DNA from: Chryseobacterium sp. ERMR1:04
Lineage (GTDB): Bacteria; Bacteroidota; Bacteroidia; Flavobacteriales; Weeksellaceae
Direction: 5' to 3'
NCBI RefSeq assembly: GCF_001297705.1
Contig: NZ_LIRF01000004.1
Span: forward strand, 186,001-250,000
Length of the DNA: 64,000 nucleotides
This document shows, piece after piece, positions 10,282-20,242 of this stretch. Under the pieces are notes generated by a model, which ran no database searches, was not told where the DNA came from, and saw only the letters and a list, made by a program, of their open reading frames with translations. Position numbers and translations under genes: made by a program. Positions within the stretch are counted from its first letter, which is position 1, and each line of letters starts with the position of its first letter.

Positions 10282-11085
10282 ATGAAGCTACAGTTTTATA
10301 CTCCAACCCATCCTGTTTTAAAAAAGTACATTGAAGGATATTATTTTTTCGCGAAAGAAGAAACTAATGAGCCCGTTCATTACTGGACTTTCCCCAATAA
10401 TTACTGTATTGTTTGCATCAATCAAAATGCGAAGATGACTTTTGAAAAAAATAAAATAACCGTAGTTCCATCTTCTGAAAATAATATTACAGCGAATCTC
10501 GTGTTTCGTTATGTTTCTCCTCTGGAAGTGTATTATGAAAAAATGGTTAATGAGATTACCATTTATTTTAAACCTCTCGCTTTACACCATTTCACGAATG
10601 ATTTAGAAACTGTTTTTCTTCAGAAAGAGATAGAATATAATCCGTTCCCTGACTTTAAACAGAAAATGGAAGCAATTTTTAATCTTACCACCAGAAAACA
10701 ACAGATTGATGAACTGGAAAAATATTGGGTTTCCAAACTTGTTATCAAAGATCTGGAACTTATGCAATTAATTTTATCCGATATAGAAGCTGATTTAAAA
10801 ATTGAAGACATTGCAAAAAAGCATACCATTTCGAGGCAGCATATCCACAAAATATTTCTAAAAACACTGGGAAAATCCCCTTCTGAATACCGAAAAATAT
10901 ACCGATTCCGAAATGCTATCACACGGAAAAAAAAGATCAAAAGCTTAACGGAACTGTCTTATGACAATCTATTTTATGACCAATCCCATTTTAATAAAGA
11001 TTTTAAAGAATTAACCACCATCAATCCCAAAGTATTCTTTAACAATGTAGATATAGAAAAGGAAAATCTTTGGCTTTTTATATAA
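10282..11085 (+). CDS. AraC-family transcriptional regulator
   Basis: 267 residues. The N-terminal part (1-140; MKLQFYTPTHPVLKKYIEGYYFF) is the cupin-like sensor type seen in Bacteroidota AraC proteins. The C-terminal part (about 160-255) holds two helix-turn-helix units, including IAKKHTISRQHIHKIFLKTLGKSPSEY and a second one ending DQSHFNKDFKELTTINPKVF. It probably regulates nearby genes, perhaps the secreted protein gene 52 bases downstream on the same strand. The ligand is unknown. Confidence 0.9.
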   Translation: MKLQFYTPTHPVLKKYIEGYYFFAKEETNEPVHYWTFPNNYCIVCINQNAKMTFEKNKITVVPSSENNITANLVFRYVSPLEVYYEKMVNEITIYFKPLALHHFTNDLETVFLQKEIEYNPFPDFKQKMEAIFNLTTRKQQIDELEKYWVSKLVIKDLELMQLILSDIEADLKIEDIAKKHTISRQHIHKIFLKTLGKSPSEYRKIYRFRNAITRKKKIKSLTELSYDNLFYDQSHFNKDFKELTTINPKVFFNNVDIEKENLWLFI

Positions 11086-11125
11086 CCCGATTACATTTTT
11101 ACAATTTTTAAATTCAGAAGCAGAT

Positions 11126-11133
11126 TACATTTG
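11126..11133 (+). promoter_or_regulatory. -7 promoter element 4 nt before ATG
   Basis: TACATTTG matches TAnnTTTG exactly and only CCCC separates it from the ATG at 11138. The -33 region is only TTT-like. If used, the mRNA would be leaderless or nearly so. Confidence 0.5.
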
Positions 11134-11137
11134 CCCC

Positions 11138-12334
11138 ATGAAAATAGTGTATTTCTTAACTGTACTTTTATTCAGTTCTATTCAGGCCCAAGATTCTTTG
11201 GTTACAAAAATCGCCTCTGAACATTATCAAGTTATCAACTTCGAAAACAAAAAATTTTCCGGAGATGCCATTGTGAATCTCACGAAGAATATCGCACAAC
11301 ATAAATATGTTTTAATTGGCGAAGATCATCTTAATAATGAAGTCTTAGATTTCACAGAATATATCACAAAAAATATAAGCTTTGATAATTACATTATTGA
11401 AACTGACCAACTGACGATTAATATGCTAAAAAAAGCATATCAAAAAAGCAAAGAATATCAGTCAATCATTTCTCAATCGAATGATAAATTTTCTCTCATC
11501 TCTTTTAACAGAGACCGGGATCTTCTCTATACATTTTTTGAAAACAATAAGAATATTATCGGTCTGGATAATGTTTATTTTAATTCCGACAGTCCTCTTT
11601 TTCAGGAATTGATAAAAAAAACAGCGAATAAAGAAGCTAAGGCAAAGTATGAGATAATGCTAAAGGAATCGGATAGCAGATGGAATAAATTTAAAACTGA
11701 TACAAATCAAAAACCACTAGCAGACGGATCTAATGAGCCTTATTTATTTTCTAGCACATTCAACAAAAACTTGGCAGAGATTCAAAAATTAAAACTTTCG
11801 CCTTATGAATATGATGTTTTAAATGCTTTATCAAAAAGTAATACCATATACAGCCTTGGAAATGAAGGAAAAGGGTTGGAATCTCATTCTCTGAGAATTT
11901 CGTCCATGAAAGAAAAATTACTGGAAAACCTGGATAAAATGAAAGGTAAAAGAAATTTAATAAAGTTTGGAGCCAACCATGTAGGAAAAGATAAAAGCTT
12001 GTTTCAGAACAGTTTCGATATTGGAAATCTCATTTATAATTTAGCCGATGCCGAACAAGAAAAATCCTTACACATCGCTATTATTCAAAAATCCGGAAGA
12101 GCCGGCTCTTTCTCATCAGAGAGTATTGATGCTGAAAATGTTGCTTTCCTAAAACCTTTTTATCAGTTAACAGGCAAAGAAAATGAGTGGTTATTATTTG
12201 ATCTGACCAAAATAAATGAAGATATCAAAAAGCAAAAAACAGTCATTAAATCTATCGGGCTTAAAAATTTATTAAGCGGATATGATTACTTGATTATTAT
12301 CCCAAAAGTAACGGCGCAAAAGCTGATTAACTAA
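11138..12334 (+). CDS. Secreted EreA/Tiki-like hydrolase-fold protein
   Basis: 398 residues beginning with a signal peptide (MKIVYFLTVLLFSSIQAQ). The region VLIGEDHLNNEVLDF (near 57-71) and a later LIKFGANHVGKD (near 274-285) match the paired GE-xH and GAxH motifs of the erythromycin-esterase / ChaN / Tiki superfamily, where these residues bind metal or catalyse hydrolysis. No close family is certain. Exported to the periplasm or surface. It sits directly downstream of an AraC regulator and has its own consensus -7 element. Confidence 0.65.
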   Translation: MKIVYFLTVLLFSSIQAQDSLVTKIASEHYQVINFENKKFSGDAIVNLTKNIAQHKYVLIGEDHLNNEVLDFTEYITKNISFDNYIIETDQLTINMLKKAYQKSKEYQSIISQSNDKFSLISFNRDRDLLYTFFENNKNIIGLDNVYFNSDSPLFQELIKKTANKEAKAKYEIMLKESDSRWNKFKTDTNQKPLADGSNEPYLFSSTFNKNLAEIQKLKLSPYEYDVLNALSKSNTIYSLGNEGKGLESHSLRISSMKEKLLENLDKMKGKRNLIKFGANHVGKDKSLFQNSFDIGNLIYNLADAEQEKSLHIAIIQKSGRAGSFSSESIDAENVAFLKPFYQLTGKENEWLLFDLTKINEDIKKQKTVIKSIGLKNLLSGYDYLIIIPKVTAQKLIN

Positions 12335-12410
12335 ATAGATGACAAGGCCTTAATTCAAATAGAAAAAATAATTAAGTTCTGTCCTATCAACTTTGTAACG
12401 ATAAAAACAT

Positions 12411-12438
12411 AAAGACTGTCAATACTTTGGCGGTCTTT
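12411..12438 (+). terminator. Terminator after the secreted EreA/Tiki-like gene
   Basis: An 8-bp stem AAAGACTG / CGGTCTTT with a 12-nt loop, followed by a short ATTTTG tail. Confidence 0.5.
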
Positions 12439-12507
12439 ATTTTGATCACTGTAAGCTCTTACATGATACTATAAACCCTATAGAAATTCACACTTTAAGG
12501 CACAAAA

Positions 12508-12530
12508 AAATCCCTCAAATTGAGGGATTT
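12508..12530 (-). terminator. Terminator of pnp
   Basis: A perfect stem AAATCCCTCAA / TTGAGGGATTT; on the minus strand it runs into seven T residues. Sits 22 bases after the pnp stop. Confidence 0.85.
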
Positions 12531-12551
12531 AAATATATCTAAGATTTAATC

Positions 12552-14828
12552 TTAAGCTTCAGATGAAGGATTTTGATTTTCCTTTGGAGCTTGATCAGCC
12601 GGTCTTCTATCACCTTCTGGTCTGTCCTGTCTTTCTGGTCTTCTGTCACCTTGAGGTCTTCTATCACCTTGTGGTCTGTCTCCTTCTGATCTTGGCTTAG
12701 ACTCAGGTCTTTCAGGTCTTGGTAAAAGAACTTTTCTTGAAAGTTTCATTTTCTTACGATCATCAAACCCCATGAACTTCACCTCTACTTCGTCACCTTC
12801 GTTGTAAGGTACTTTGTCAAGACGAGCCCACTCGATTTCAGAAATGTGAAGTAATCCTTCAGTTCCTTTTGCAATTGCTACAAAAGCTCCGAAATCCATT
12901 ACTTTTACCACTTTTCCTTGGTACACTTCACCTACTACAGGTACAAATGTAATTTCGTTGATTCTTGCGATTGCAGCATTGATCTTCTCTCTGCTTACAC
13001 CAGAAATCTCGATTCTTCCGATTTCTCCTACTTCTTCAATAGCAATAACAGTATCTGTATCTTTTTGAAGTTGTTGAATGATTTTTCCACCAGGTCCGAT
13101 AACAGCACCGATGAAATCTTTAGAGATCTCAAGCATTACCATTTTCGGAGCGTGAGGTTTCACGTCTTCTCTTGGTACTGCAATTGTTTCAGTGATTTTG
13201 TTAAGGATGTGTAATCTTCCGTCTTTAGCTTGTAAAAGAGCTTTCTCCATGATGTCCATAGATAATCCCTGGATTTTGATATCCATTTGACAAGCCGTGA
13301 TACCGTCTGCAGTTCCTGTTACTTTAAAGTCCATATCTCCCAAGTGATCTTCATCCCCTAAGATATCAGAAAGTACAGTGAATTTTCCAGTTTTAACGTC
13401 TGTTACTAATCCCATTGCAATTCCAGAAACTGGTTTTGTAATCTGAATACCTGCATCCATCAATGCTAAAGTTCCTGCACAAACAGTTGCCATAGAAGAT
13501 GAACCATTTGATTCTAAAATATCAGAAACGATACGGATTGTGTAAGGGTTTTCTTCAGGAATCATGTTTGCCAAAGCTCTCTGAGCCAAGTTTCCATGTC
13601 CTACTTCTCTTCTTGAAGTTCCTCTTAAAGGTCTTGCTTCACCTGTTGAGAATGGTGGGAAGTTATAATGTAAGAAAAATCTTTCGTCATAATTTACCAT
13701 AACGCTGTCTACCATGTTCGCATCTTTAACTGAACCTAATGTTACAGCCGTTAAAGATTGAGTTTCACCTCTTGTGAAGATTGCAGAACCGTGAGCTCCC
13801 GGTAAATAATCAATTTCGCTCCAGATTGGACGAATTGTTTCAGGATCACGACCATCAAGACGGATTTTATCATTCAAAATCATCTGACGCATCGCTTCTT
13901 TCTCTACATCATGGAAATATACTTTAACGAAAGGAGTTACTCTTTCTAATTCTTCAGCATTTTCAACATATTGAGCTAAAAATTCAGTTAAAACTGCTTT
14001 GAATTTCTCACCTCTTTCTTCTTTTGCTGAAGGTTGCTTAGCAACTTCGTATACTTTGTCGTATGTTTCTTTCCACACTTTCTCACGAATAGCTTCGTCG
14101 TGATTTTCGTGGCTATATTCTCTTTTTGGGAATGATTTACCTACTTTTTCAGCTAATCTTTCCTGAGCTTCAACTTGTTTTTTGATTTCTACATGAGCGA
14201 ACTGAATTGCTTCAAGCATTTCCTGCTCAGAAATTTCTTTCATCTCTCCTTCTACCATTACGATAGAATCTTTAGTTGCTCCAACCATGATGTCAAGGTC
14301 AGCAATTTTAAGATCTGCATAATTAGGGTTCACAGAAAGTTCACCATTGATTCTTACTACTCTTACTTCAGACATTGGTCCGTTGAAAGGGATATCTGTA
14401 ATAGCAATCGCTGCAGAAGCTGCAAGACCTGCTAAATCATCAGGAATTGAAACTCCGTCGTAAGAAATTAATGAAATCATTACCTGAACTTCAGCATGGA
14501 AATCTTCAGGGAACAATGGTCTAAGAACTCTGTCTACCAAACGCATGGTCAGGATTTCCTGATCTGATGGTCTAGCTTCTCTTCTAAAGAAGTTTCCAGG
14601 AATCTTACCTCCTGCATAAAATTTTTCTCTGTAATCTACAGTTAAGGGTAGAAAATCTACTCCGTCTTTTGCTTCTTTGCTGGCTACAACAGTTGCTAAA
14701 AGCATTGTTCCGCCCATTTTTACGACTACAGAACCATCAGCCTGTTTTGCTAATTTTCCTGTTTCAATTGTAATTTCTCTGCCGTCTGCAAGAGTAATCG
14801 TTTCTGTAATTGCTTGAGGTATACTCAT
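12552..14828 (-). CDS. pnp: Polyribonucleotide nucleotidyltransferase (PNPase)
   Basis: 758 residues. Two RNase PH domains (about 10-140 and 310-540), a linker helical domain, a KH domain (about 555-615, [16 protein letters not shown]) and an S1 domain (about 620-690, [27 protein letters not shown]). It ends in a disordered tail of repeated GDRRPQ/ER units (about 700-758). It degrades RNA 3' to 5' using phosphate and is a component of RNA turnover. It is monocistronic: a -7 element TATCTTTG lies at 14897-14904 and a terminator follows the gene. rpsO, its usual upstream neighbour in many bacteria, is 2.6 kb away, with a transporter and a DUF4260 gene in between on the other strand. Confidence 0.98.
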   Translation of the reverse strand: MSIPQAITETITLADGREITIETGKLAKQADGSVVVKMGGTMLLATVVASKEAKDGVDFLPLTVDYREKFYAGGKIPGNFFRREARPSDQEILTMRLVDRVLRPLFPEDFHAEVQVMISLISYDGVSIPDDLAGLAASAAIAITDIPFNGPMSEVRVVRINGELSVNPNYADLKIADLDIMVGATKDSIVMVEGEMKEISEQEMLEAIQFAHVEIKKQVEAQERLAEKVGKSFPKREYSHENHDEAIREKVWKETYDKVYEVAKQPSAKEERGEKFKAVLTEFLAQYVENAEELERVTPFVKVYFHDVEKEAMRQMILNDKIRLDGRDPETIRPIWSEIDYLPGAHGSAIFTRGETQSLTAVTLGSVKDANMVDSVMVNYDERFFLHYNFPPFSTGEARPLRGTSRREVGHGNLAQRALANMIPEENPYTIRIVSDILESNGSSSMATVCAGTLALMDAGIQITKPVSGIAMGLVTDVKTGKFTVLSDILGDEDHLGDMDFKVTGTADGITACQMDIKIQGLSMDIMEKALLQAKDGRLHILNKITETIAVPREDVKPHAPKMVMLEISKDFIGAVIGPGGKIIQQLQKDTDTVIAIEEVGEIGRIEISGVSREKINAAIARINEITFVPVVGEVYQGKVVKVMDFGAFVAIAKGTEGLLHISEIEWARLDKVPYNEGDEVEVKFMGFDDRKKMKLSRKVLLPRPERPESKPRSEGDRPQGDRRPQGDRRPERQDRPEGDRRPADQAPKENQNPSSEA

Positions 14829-14896
14829 AAATAGTTTTGTGTTGCACTCCGTATTGAGCGCTTTAATTATTGATATTTCGTCTAAATTTTCGTTTG

Positions 14897-14904
14897 CAAA
14901 GATA
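14897..14904 (-). promoter_or_regulatory. -7 promoter element of pnp
   Basis: TATCTTTG on the minus strand matches TAnnTTTG, giving a leader of about 65 nt. No clear -33 TTG is seen at 19-21 nt spacing. Confidence 0.45.
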
Positions 14905-15173
14905 ACGTATAATAATGAGATAATTAAATTTTCAAATGAATAAATAATCTCTCAGCTCTTGATGTGATGAGTAAACATTTGGCTTCAAACGTAAAATTAC
15001 TGCAAGAATTACAGCGTTTATTCCCCAACTTCAAAAAACAAAAAGCAACTTAGTTTGAAATTATTTTAGCTGTAAAAATCTTACCCTCATTATCTTATTG
15101 TCTCAAAATAAGAAATATTGCATCCAAAGGTAAAAAAGACCAAAAAAGTTGCCGAAAAAAAAAGTTGTTCCCC

Positions 15174-15181
15174 TATATTTG
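15174..15181 (+). promoter_or_regulatory. -7 promoter element of the sugar transporter gene
   Basis: TATATTTG, with TTG at 15149-15151 (22-nt spacer, slightly long). The remainder of 14905-15277 shows no gene. Confidence 0.4.
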
Positions 15182-15277
15182 CCTGACTTTTAAATAGGTG
15201 AAAAATTTAAATAAATTTCTCTTTGAAACCAACTAAATGAGTTGTATAAAAACTCTTTTGTTTAAATATGTGTGTAT

Positions 15278-16702
15278 ATGAATAATAATGAAGTAAAATC
15301 GCAAAGCAGGAATTACACTATTCCGCTTATTACCATCACTCTTCTATTTTTTATGTGGGGATTCATCACTTGTATGAATGACATTTTGATTCCTTACCTA
15401 AAACAACTTTTCAAACTGACCTTCTTTGAATCTATGTTGGTTCAGTTTTGTTTCTTTGGAGCTTATTTTATTGGCTCATTAATTTATTTCTTTATCTCTA
15501 TTACAAAAGGAGACCCTATCAATAAGGTAGGTTACAAAAAAGGAATTCTCTTCGGAATTTTCCTGGCTACTTTCGGATGCATCTTATTTTATCCGGCTGC
15601 TACTTTCTCTTCTTATCCTTTATTTTTAGGCGCTTTGTTTGTTCTTGGATTAGGGTTTACCGTACTTCAGATTACTGCCAACGCGTATGTTTCTTTATTA
15701 GGGTCAGAAGAATCTGCATCAAGCCGATTGAATATGACGCAAGCTTTCAACGCATTGGGAACTACCATTGCTCCGGTTTTAGGAGGGCATTTGATTTTTG
15801 AATTATTCTCAGCTGCAGACGGTTCTTTCAGTGCTGTGGCAACAAGAATTCCTTATTTAATTTTTGCGGGTATTCTTTTATTAGTTGCTTTATTGATCTC
15901 AAGAGTAAAGCTACCTTCATTCCAAACCAATGATGGTGAAGAAGTGGTAAAAGGTTGGGGAGCGTTGAAATTCAATCATTTGAAATTCGGAGTTTTCGCG
16001 ATGTTTTGCTATGTAGGAGGTGAAGTTGCTGTTGGAAGTTTCATCATCAGTTTCCTGGAACAGCCTCAAATTATGGGCTTTGACGAAGTCATCAGTAAAA
16101 ACTACCTTTCTATCTATTGGGGAGGTGCTATGATCGGGCGTTTTCTAGGAGCTATTTCTTTAAACCAATCCATAAGCCAAGGAAAGAAAGCTATTTATAT
16201 GTTGGGAGCTGCTGCGTTGGTATTCTTAGTGATTTTCAGTATTGTGAATCTTTCGTTTGCCCAGATCAGTTTCTTCTTGGTATTTATTGTTCTTAACTTC
16301 GTTGCATTCTTTATCGGTAAAGCTGCTCCGGCAAGAACCCTTTCAATATTTGCCGCAGTGAACGTTGTTTTATTAATTTCTGCGATGGTGAACCATGGCG
16401 AAATGGCGATGTACAGCGTGTTGGGAATCGGAATTTTCAATTCTATTATGTTCTCTAATATTTATACGCTGGCAATTTCAGGATTAGGAAAATATACCAG
16501 TCAGGGATCATCTTTGGTAGTAATGGCTATTCTTGGAGGGGCTATTGTTCCTATTTTCCAAGGATATTTAGCAGATCAGTTTGGCGTTCAACATTCATTT
16601 ATTATTCCAGTATTCTGTTATATTATGATCTTGATCTTCGGAGCTTATTGCACAAAATATCTTGGACATGTAGAAGCTACAGAATCCAAATCAGGACATT
16701 AA
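15278..16702 (+). CDS. Sugar MFS transporter, FucP/GluP type
   Basis: 474 residues with about 12 transmembrane segments. The first, FFMWGFITCMNDILIPYLKQLF (near 24-45), is diagnostic of the fucose/glucose-galactose H+ symporter family. It imports a hexose or deoxyhexose across the inner membrane. I start at the ATG at 15278 rather than the in-frame GTG at 15272. A terminator follows within 25 bases, so it is a single-gene unit. The specific sugar cannot be told from sequence. Confidence 0.92.
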   Translation: MNNNEVKSQSRNYTIPLITITLLFFMWGFITCMNDILIPYLKQLFKLTFFESMLVQFCFFGAYFIGSLIYFFISITKGDPINKVGYKKGILFGIFLATFGCILFYPAATFSSYPLFLGALFVLGLGFTVLQITANAYVSLLGSEESASSRLNMTQAFNALGTTIAPVLGGHLIFELFSAADGSFSAVATRIPYLIFAGILLLVALLISRVKLPSFQTNDGEEVVKGWGALKFNHLKFGVFAMFCYVGGEVAVGSFIISFLEQPQIMGFDEVISKNYLSIYWGGAMIGRFLGAISLNQSISQGKKAIYMLGAAALVFLVIFSIVNLSFAQISFFLVFIVLNFVAFFIGKAAPARTLSIFAAVNVVLLISAMVNHGEMAMYSVLGIGIFNSIMFSNIYTLAISGLGKYTSQGSSLVVMAILGGAIVPIFQGYLADQFGVQHSFIIPVFCYIMILIFGAYCTKYLGHVEATESKSGH

Positions 16703-16724
16703 TTTTAATTAAAATATAAATTAC

Positions 16725-16757
16725 ATGAGGCTCTTTTTAAGGGTCTCATTTTTTTGT
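16725..16757 (+). terminator. Terminator of the sugar transporter gene
   Basis: A 9-bp stem ATGAGGCTC / GGGTCTCAT (two wobbles), a 7-nt loop and a T-rich tail at 16750-16757. Confidence 0.7.
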
Positions 16758-16810
16758 TTAAAGTATTTGGCTGTATTTTACGTCTAAAATAAAACTAAAT
16801 ATTTACACCA

Positions 16811-17173
16811 ATGAAAACTCAATTACAACTTGAATACATCGCCTTTCTGATCTTGGGAGTTTTTGCTTTTGCCCACACTGAATTTTCTTGGTGGTGGTTT
16901 GCAGGATTATTTTTTGCCCCCGATATATCTATGTTAGGATATACTGTTAATAATAAAGTAGGAGCATTTTGCTATAACCTTTTCCATCATCTTGGAATTG
17001 CCATCACAGTATATCTCGCAGGAACATTCTTAGCCCTTCCCTATTTACAAATGATTGGTGCTATTCTATTTGCCCATTCAGCTTTTGATAGAGTATTGGG
17101 ATACGGATTGAAATATCCGGACAGTTTTCAGAATACGCATTTAGGAAAAATCGGGAAGAATAAAGCAACATAG
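16811..17173 (+). CDS. DUF4260 small membrane protein
   Basis: 120 residues with about three or four transmembrane helices. Motifs EYIAFLILGVFAF, FAPDISMLGY and HSAFDRVLGYGLKYPDSFQ match the DUF4260 family of unknown function. It stands alone between the transporter gene and the convergent rpsO, and a CACAAAAGG-family repeat follows it. Confidence 0.85.
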   Translation: MKTQLQLEYIAFLILGVFAFAHTEFSWWWFAGLFFAPDISMLGYTVNNKVGAFCYNLFHHLGIAITVYLAGTFLALPYLQMIGAILFAHSAFDRVLGYGLKYPDSFQNTHLGKIGKNKAT

Positions 17174-17209
17174 AAAATACAAGATAAGCTAAAATATTTT
17201 TAACAAAAA

Positions 17210-17376
17210 AATAATAACACTTAAGTTGTTTAAGTTAAATTCTTTGAAAACAATAAAGTTCACTTAAGAAGAAAATCAAAGATTTTCAAAAAAAACTAAT
17301 ATTCTCTTCTATGAATAGTTATAATGAACTTAAATAACTAAAGTGTTTAAAAACTTTTGTGCCTTTTGTGGTTTCA
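17210..17376. repeat. Interspersed repeat, CACAAAAGG family, copy 2
   Basis: The right end CTTTTGTGCCTTTTGTGG (17354 onward) and the core with ATCAAAGATTTTC match copies 1 and 3; the left end is degraded. Confidence 0.5.
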
Positions 17377-17389
17377 ATATATTAAAAAC

Positions 17390-17420
17390 AAAAAAGCAAC
17401 CTCTTTCGAAGTTGCTTTTT
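17390..17420 (-). terminator. Terminator of rpsO
   Basis: A 9-bp stem AAAAGCAAC / GTTGCTTTT with a 10-nt loop; on the minus strand it ends in a T run. Confidence 0.85.
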
Positions 17421-17439
17421 ATCTGAAAATCTTTGTAGA

Positions 17440-17709
17440 TTATTTTCTTAAACCTAGTTCAGCAATAATTGCTCTGTATCTTGCGATATCTTTATTTTTA
17501 AGGTAATCTAGTAAACTTTTTCTTTTACCTACCAATTTAACCAAAGATCTTTCCGTTGCGAAATCGTGACGGTTAGCCTTTAAGTGTTGAGATAAATGGT
17601 TGATTCTGAAAGTGAAAAGAGCTACTTGTCCTTCAGCACTTCCTGTGTCTGTTGCAGATTTCCCATGTTTAGAGAAAATTTCCTGCTTTTTTTCTGTTGT
17701 TAAGTACAT
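17440..17709 (-). CDS. rpsO: 30S ribosomal protein S15
   Basis: 89 residues, the standard length. Characteristic segments: KHGKSATDTGSAEGQVALFTFRINHLSQHL and the C-terminal LVGKRKSLLDYLKNKDIARY. It binds 16S rRNA in the platform of the small subunit. Monocistronic, with a near-perfect Bacteroidota promoter and its own terminator. Confidence 0.98.
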   Translation of the reverse strand: MYLTTEKKQEIFSKHGKSATDTGSAEGQVALFTFRINHLSQHLKANRHDFATERSLVKLVGKRKSLLDYLKNKDIARYRAIIAELGLRK

Positions 17710-17744
17710 TCCAATATTGTTTAATGATTATTATGTAACGGCTG

Positions 17745-17774
17745 CAAAAGTACGACTATTTTTTTATTAGGCAA
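17745..17774 (-). promoter_or_regulatory. Promoter of rpsO
   Basis: On the minus strand TTG (17774-17772), a 19-nt spacer and TACTTTTG (17752-17745) match the Bacteroidota housekeeping consensus exactly. Confidence 0.8.
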
Positions 17775-17882
17775 AACATTATTGATTTCATGTATCAAAT
17801 TTGATAGAAAAAAATGTTAAAAATTTCTTAAATAAATTATGCCATACCATTAAAAGACAGTAATTTTGCAAATGAATTACAA

Positions 17883-18440
17883 ATGAGAAAACTTTTAATT
17901 TTTTGTACGGCTTCCACTTTTTTATTGATCAGTATGGTTTCAGTAAAAGCACAACGAAATGCTTCTGAAGATAAAATAAAAAAGGTCTTATACTTCAATC
18001 CTGAGGTAGAACCAGACCTTGAGGAAATTAAAGAACCTACTAATCACGCATTCTTCAGCGCAGTTTCTGATCATTTAAGCGGATACAAGAGAAATAAAAT
18101 GCTAAGAACGGAAACCCAGGTTTCGTTTGACAGCATAGATAAACAAACCATTGTTGATTATTGTCTTAATAATGATGCCGATTTCGCCATTGTTCCCAAA
18201 GTAAGATACTTTAAAGTAGGCCTTGGGAAATATGTTTTCTCCAATCAGGTAGTGGTAAGCATGAAACTTTTTGATGCTGCCGGAAACTTCATTACAGAAT
18301 CCGATTACAATACGTACCGTAAAAACATGCGTCTTTTAGGGTCTGCAGACAATTCTATTAAGATCGGAACAAACGGAGCCATAAAAGCTATTCTAAAAGA
18401 ATTAAGAAAAATAAAGCCCTCTCCCGAAGCCGGATTTTAG
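17883..18440 (+). CDS. Secreted hypothetical protein
   Basis: 185 residues with an N-terminal signal peptide ending near VKAQ (residue 24). The mature part has a beta-rich, mildly acidic sequence with ADFAIVPKVRYFKVGLGKYVFSNQVVVSMKLFD, reminiscent of small periplasmic proteins that test for a dissipated stress, but I cannot assign a family. A consensus -7 element TAATTTTG is at 17861-17868, about 14 nt before the ATG. Single-gene unit. Confidence 0.7.
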   Translation: MRKLLIFCTASTFLLISMVSVKAQRNASEDKIKKVLYFNPEVEPDLEEIKEPTNHAFFSAVSDHLSGYKRNKMLRTETQVSFDSIDKQTIVDYCLNNDADFAIVPKVRYFKVGLGKYVFSNQVVVSMKLFDAAGNFITESDYNTYRKNMRLLGSADNSIKIGTNGAIKAILKELRKIKPSPEAGF

Positions 18441-18556
18441 CCTTTTCAACACATAACATCCTCTTTATCATTATAATTTAATTGTAAATAATTCATTTAA
18501 AAGTGAGTAATTAAAATATTTTCATTAATTTAGTGTTGCATTAAAACCTAAATACT

Positions 18557-18703
18557 ATGAAAAATTTAACAAAGCTCAACCGAGCTCAGCAAAAAAAAAT
18601 TCAGGGAGGTGGACCATTTAAAAGATGCACAGAACATTATCAGTGCCCAGGCGGTTCATGTTGTGAAAATACATGCGTCATGTATAACTGTCCTCTAACC
18701 TAA
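18557..18703 (+). CDS. GG-leader, six-cysteine (knottin-like) bacteriocin-like peptide
   Basis: A 48-residue ORF. Residues 1-18 (MKNLTKLNRAQQKKIQGG) form a double-glycine leader of the kind carried by Chryseobacterium 'bacteriocin-like' peptides. The 30-residue remainder holds six Cys (24, 30, 35, 36, 40, 45) in the pattern C-x5-C-x4-CC-x3-C-x4-C, the arrangement of inhibitor cystine knots. It ends in a strong terminator 40 bases after the stop, supporting expression as a single small mRNA. Release would need a C39-type peptidase/ABC exporter, which is not in the window. Activity is unknown; a signalling, antimicrobial or metal-binding role is equally possible. Confidence 0.75.
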   Translation: MKNLTKLNRAQQKKIQGGGPFKRCTEHYQCPGGSCCENTCVMYNCPLT

Positions 18704-18743
18704 TCACCGACATTATCTATCACTTAAATAAACTATATTGTTG

Positions 18744-18770
18744 CACCTGTTTTACGCAGGTGTTTTTTTT
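18744..18770 (+). terminator. Terminator of the knottin-like peptide gene
   Basis: Stem CACCTG / CAGGTG, 7-nt loop, then eight T residues. Confidence 0.8.
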
Positions 18771-18893
18771 ATTTTAACAACTCAATTGTTTGCCCTGAAA
18801 AGAATAAAGCTTTAATTAATCCTTAAATTTGCCACATGATGGCTCATTTCTAAAAAATTGAATTATTTTTGCATATCCTAAAAATTTCACGTT

Positions 18894-20216
18894 TTGAATT
18901 ATAATGACGAACTAATCTTTAATCCTGCCGATATTGCCGAAACTCTCAGTGGACTTCCTGCTGATAAAAGGCTGTTGGAATTTTTAAAGGTTCCGAAACA
19001 ATACAAAGCGGAAGTTTTCTCCCATTTAGATCCAGACTTTCAGGAAGAAACGATCCGAAGTATTGGAAGTGATGACGTTTCCGAAATCTTAAACTCGATG
19101 ACTCCGGATGACAGGACTGCCCTATTTGAGGACTTTCCGGATGAGCTTATTAAATATTCAATCAATCATCTTAATCCGCAGGAAAGAAGGATTGCCTTAA
19201 AACTATTGGGCTATCATTCTGATTCTATTGCCCGTTTGATGACACCATATTACATTCAGATCCGTAAGGAATGGACAGTAAAAAAATGTCTTCAACAGAT
19301 CAAAAAAGTAGGAAAAAGGGTGGAAACAATGAACCACTTGTATGTGGTGGATGAAAGAAATCGTTTGATTGATGATTTAGCCGTAGGAAGTTTACTATTA
19401 GCCGAAGAAGATACATTGGTTTCTGAATTAACGGATAATCATTTCGTCGCCATAACTACAATGACTTCGAAAGAAGACGCTGTAACTTACTTTGAAAAGT
19501 ATGACAGAACTGCACTTCCCATCATTACAGAATCTGGTGTCTTGGTAGGAATTGTAACAATTGATGATATCCTCGACCAGATCGAGCAACAAAACACAGA
19601 AGACATCCAAAAATTCGGGGGTCTTGAAGCCTTAGATTTACCCTATACCCAAACTTCTCTTATCGAAATGGTAAAAAAGAGAGGGATGTGGCTTGTTATC
19701 TTATTCTTCTCTGAAATGTTAACCGCATCAGCAATGGGTTATTTCGAAGATGAAATTCAAAAAGCAGTTGTCTTAGCACTATTTGTTCCATTAATTATTT
19801 CCAGTGGAGGAAACTCCGGTTCACAGGCTGCCACATTGATCATTAGAGCAATGGCGCTTCAGGAAATCGGACTGAAAGATTGGTGGTACGTGATGAAAAA
19901 AGAAATCTTCACCGGATTATTTCTTGGAGGAATTCTTGGGATCATCGGATTTTTACGAATCATGATCTGGCATAAAATAGGCTTGTTTAATTATGGTGTT
20001 CATTGGGCTTTTGTAGGCTTAAGTGTAGCTGTTTCTTTAGTATTGATCGTACTTTGGGGTACCCTTTCAGGCTCTATGGTTCCTTTTATCCTTAAAAAAT
20101 TAAAACTCGATCCGGCAACCTCTTCTGCTCCATTTGTAGCAACTTTGGTAGACGTTACCGGACTTATTATTTACTTTTCTGTCGCAGGACTTTTCTTAAC
20201 GGGTAAACTTTTGTAA
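18894..20216 (+). CDS. mgtE: Magnesium transporter MgtE
   Basis: 440 residues: a cytosolic MgtE N domain (about 5-125, with the repeated [26 protein letters not shown] type), two CBS motifs (about 130-245), and a C-terminal five-helix membrane domain containing [23 protein letters not shown] (Mg-selective pore). The only start compatible with the conserved N-terminus is TTG at 18894; an in-frame stop lies 15 bases upstream. It gates Mg2+ entry in response to internal Mg. The BtuF-like gene follows 26 bases later and is probably co-transcribed. Confidence 0.95.
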   Translation: MNYNDELIFNPADIAETLSGLPADKRLLEFLKVPKQYKAEVFSHLDPDFQEETIRSIGSDDVSEILNSMTPDDRTALFEDFPDELIKYSINHLNPQERRIALKLLGYHSDSIARLMTPYYIQIRKEWTVKKCLQQIKKVGKRVETMNHLYVVDERNRLIDDLAVGSLLLAEEDTLVSELTDNHFVAITTMTSKEDAVTYFEKYDRTALPIITESGVLVGIVTIDDILDQIEQQNTEDIQKFGGLEALDLPYTQTSLIEMVKKRGMWLVILFFSEMLTASAMGYFEDEIQKAVVLALFVPLIISSGGNSGSQAATLIIRAMALQEIGLKDWWYVMKKEIFTGLFLGGILGIIGFLRIMIWHKIGLFNYGVHWAFVGLSVAVSLVLIVLWGTLSGSMVPFILKKLKLDPATSSAPFVATLVDVTGLIIYFSVAGLFLTGKLL

Positions 20217-20242
20217 TTTTAGGCAACCTCTAAAATATTACA

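Noticed and set aside
12918..14435. Plus-strand open frames inside pnp
   Set aside because: Antisense shadows of a clear coding gene.
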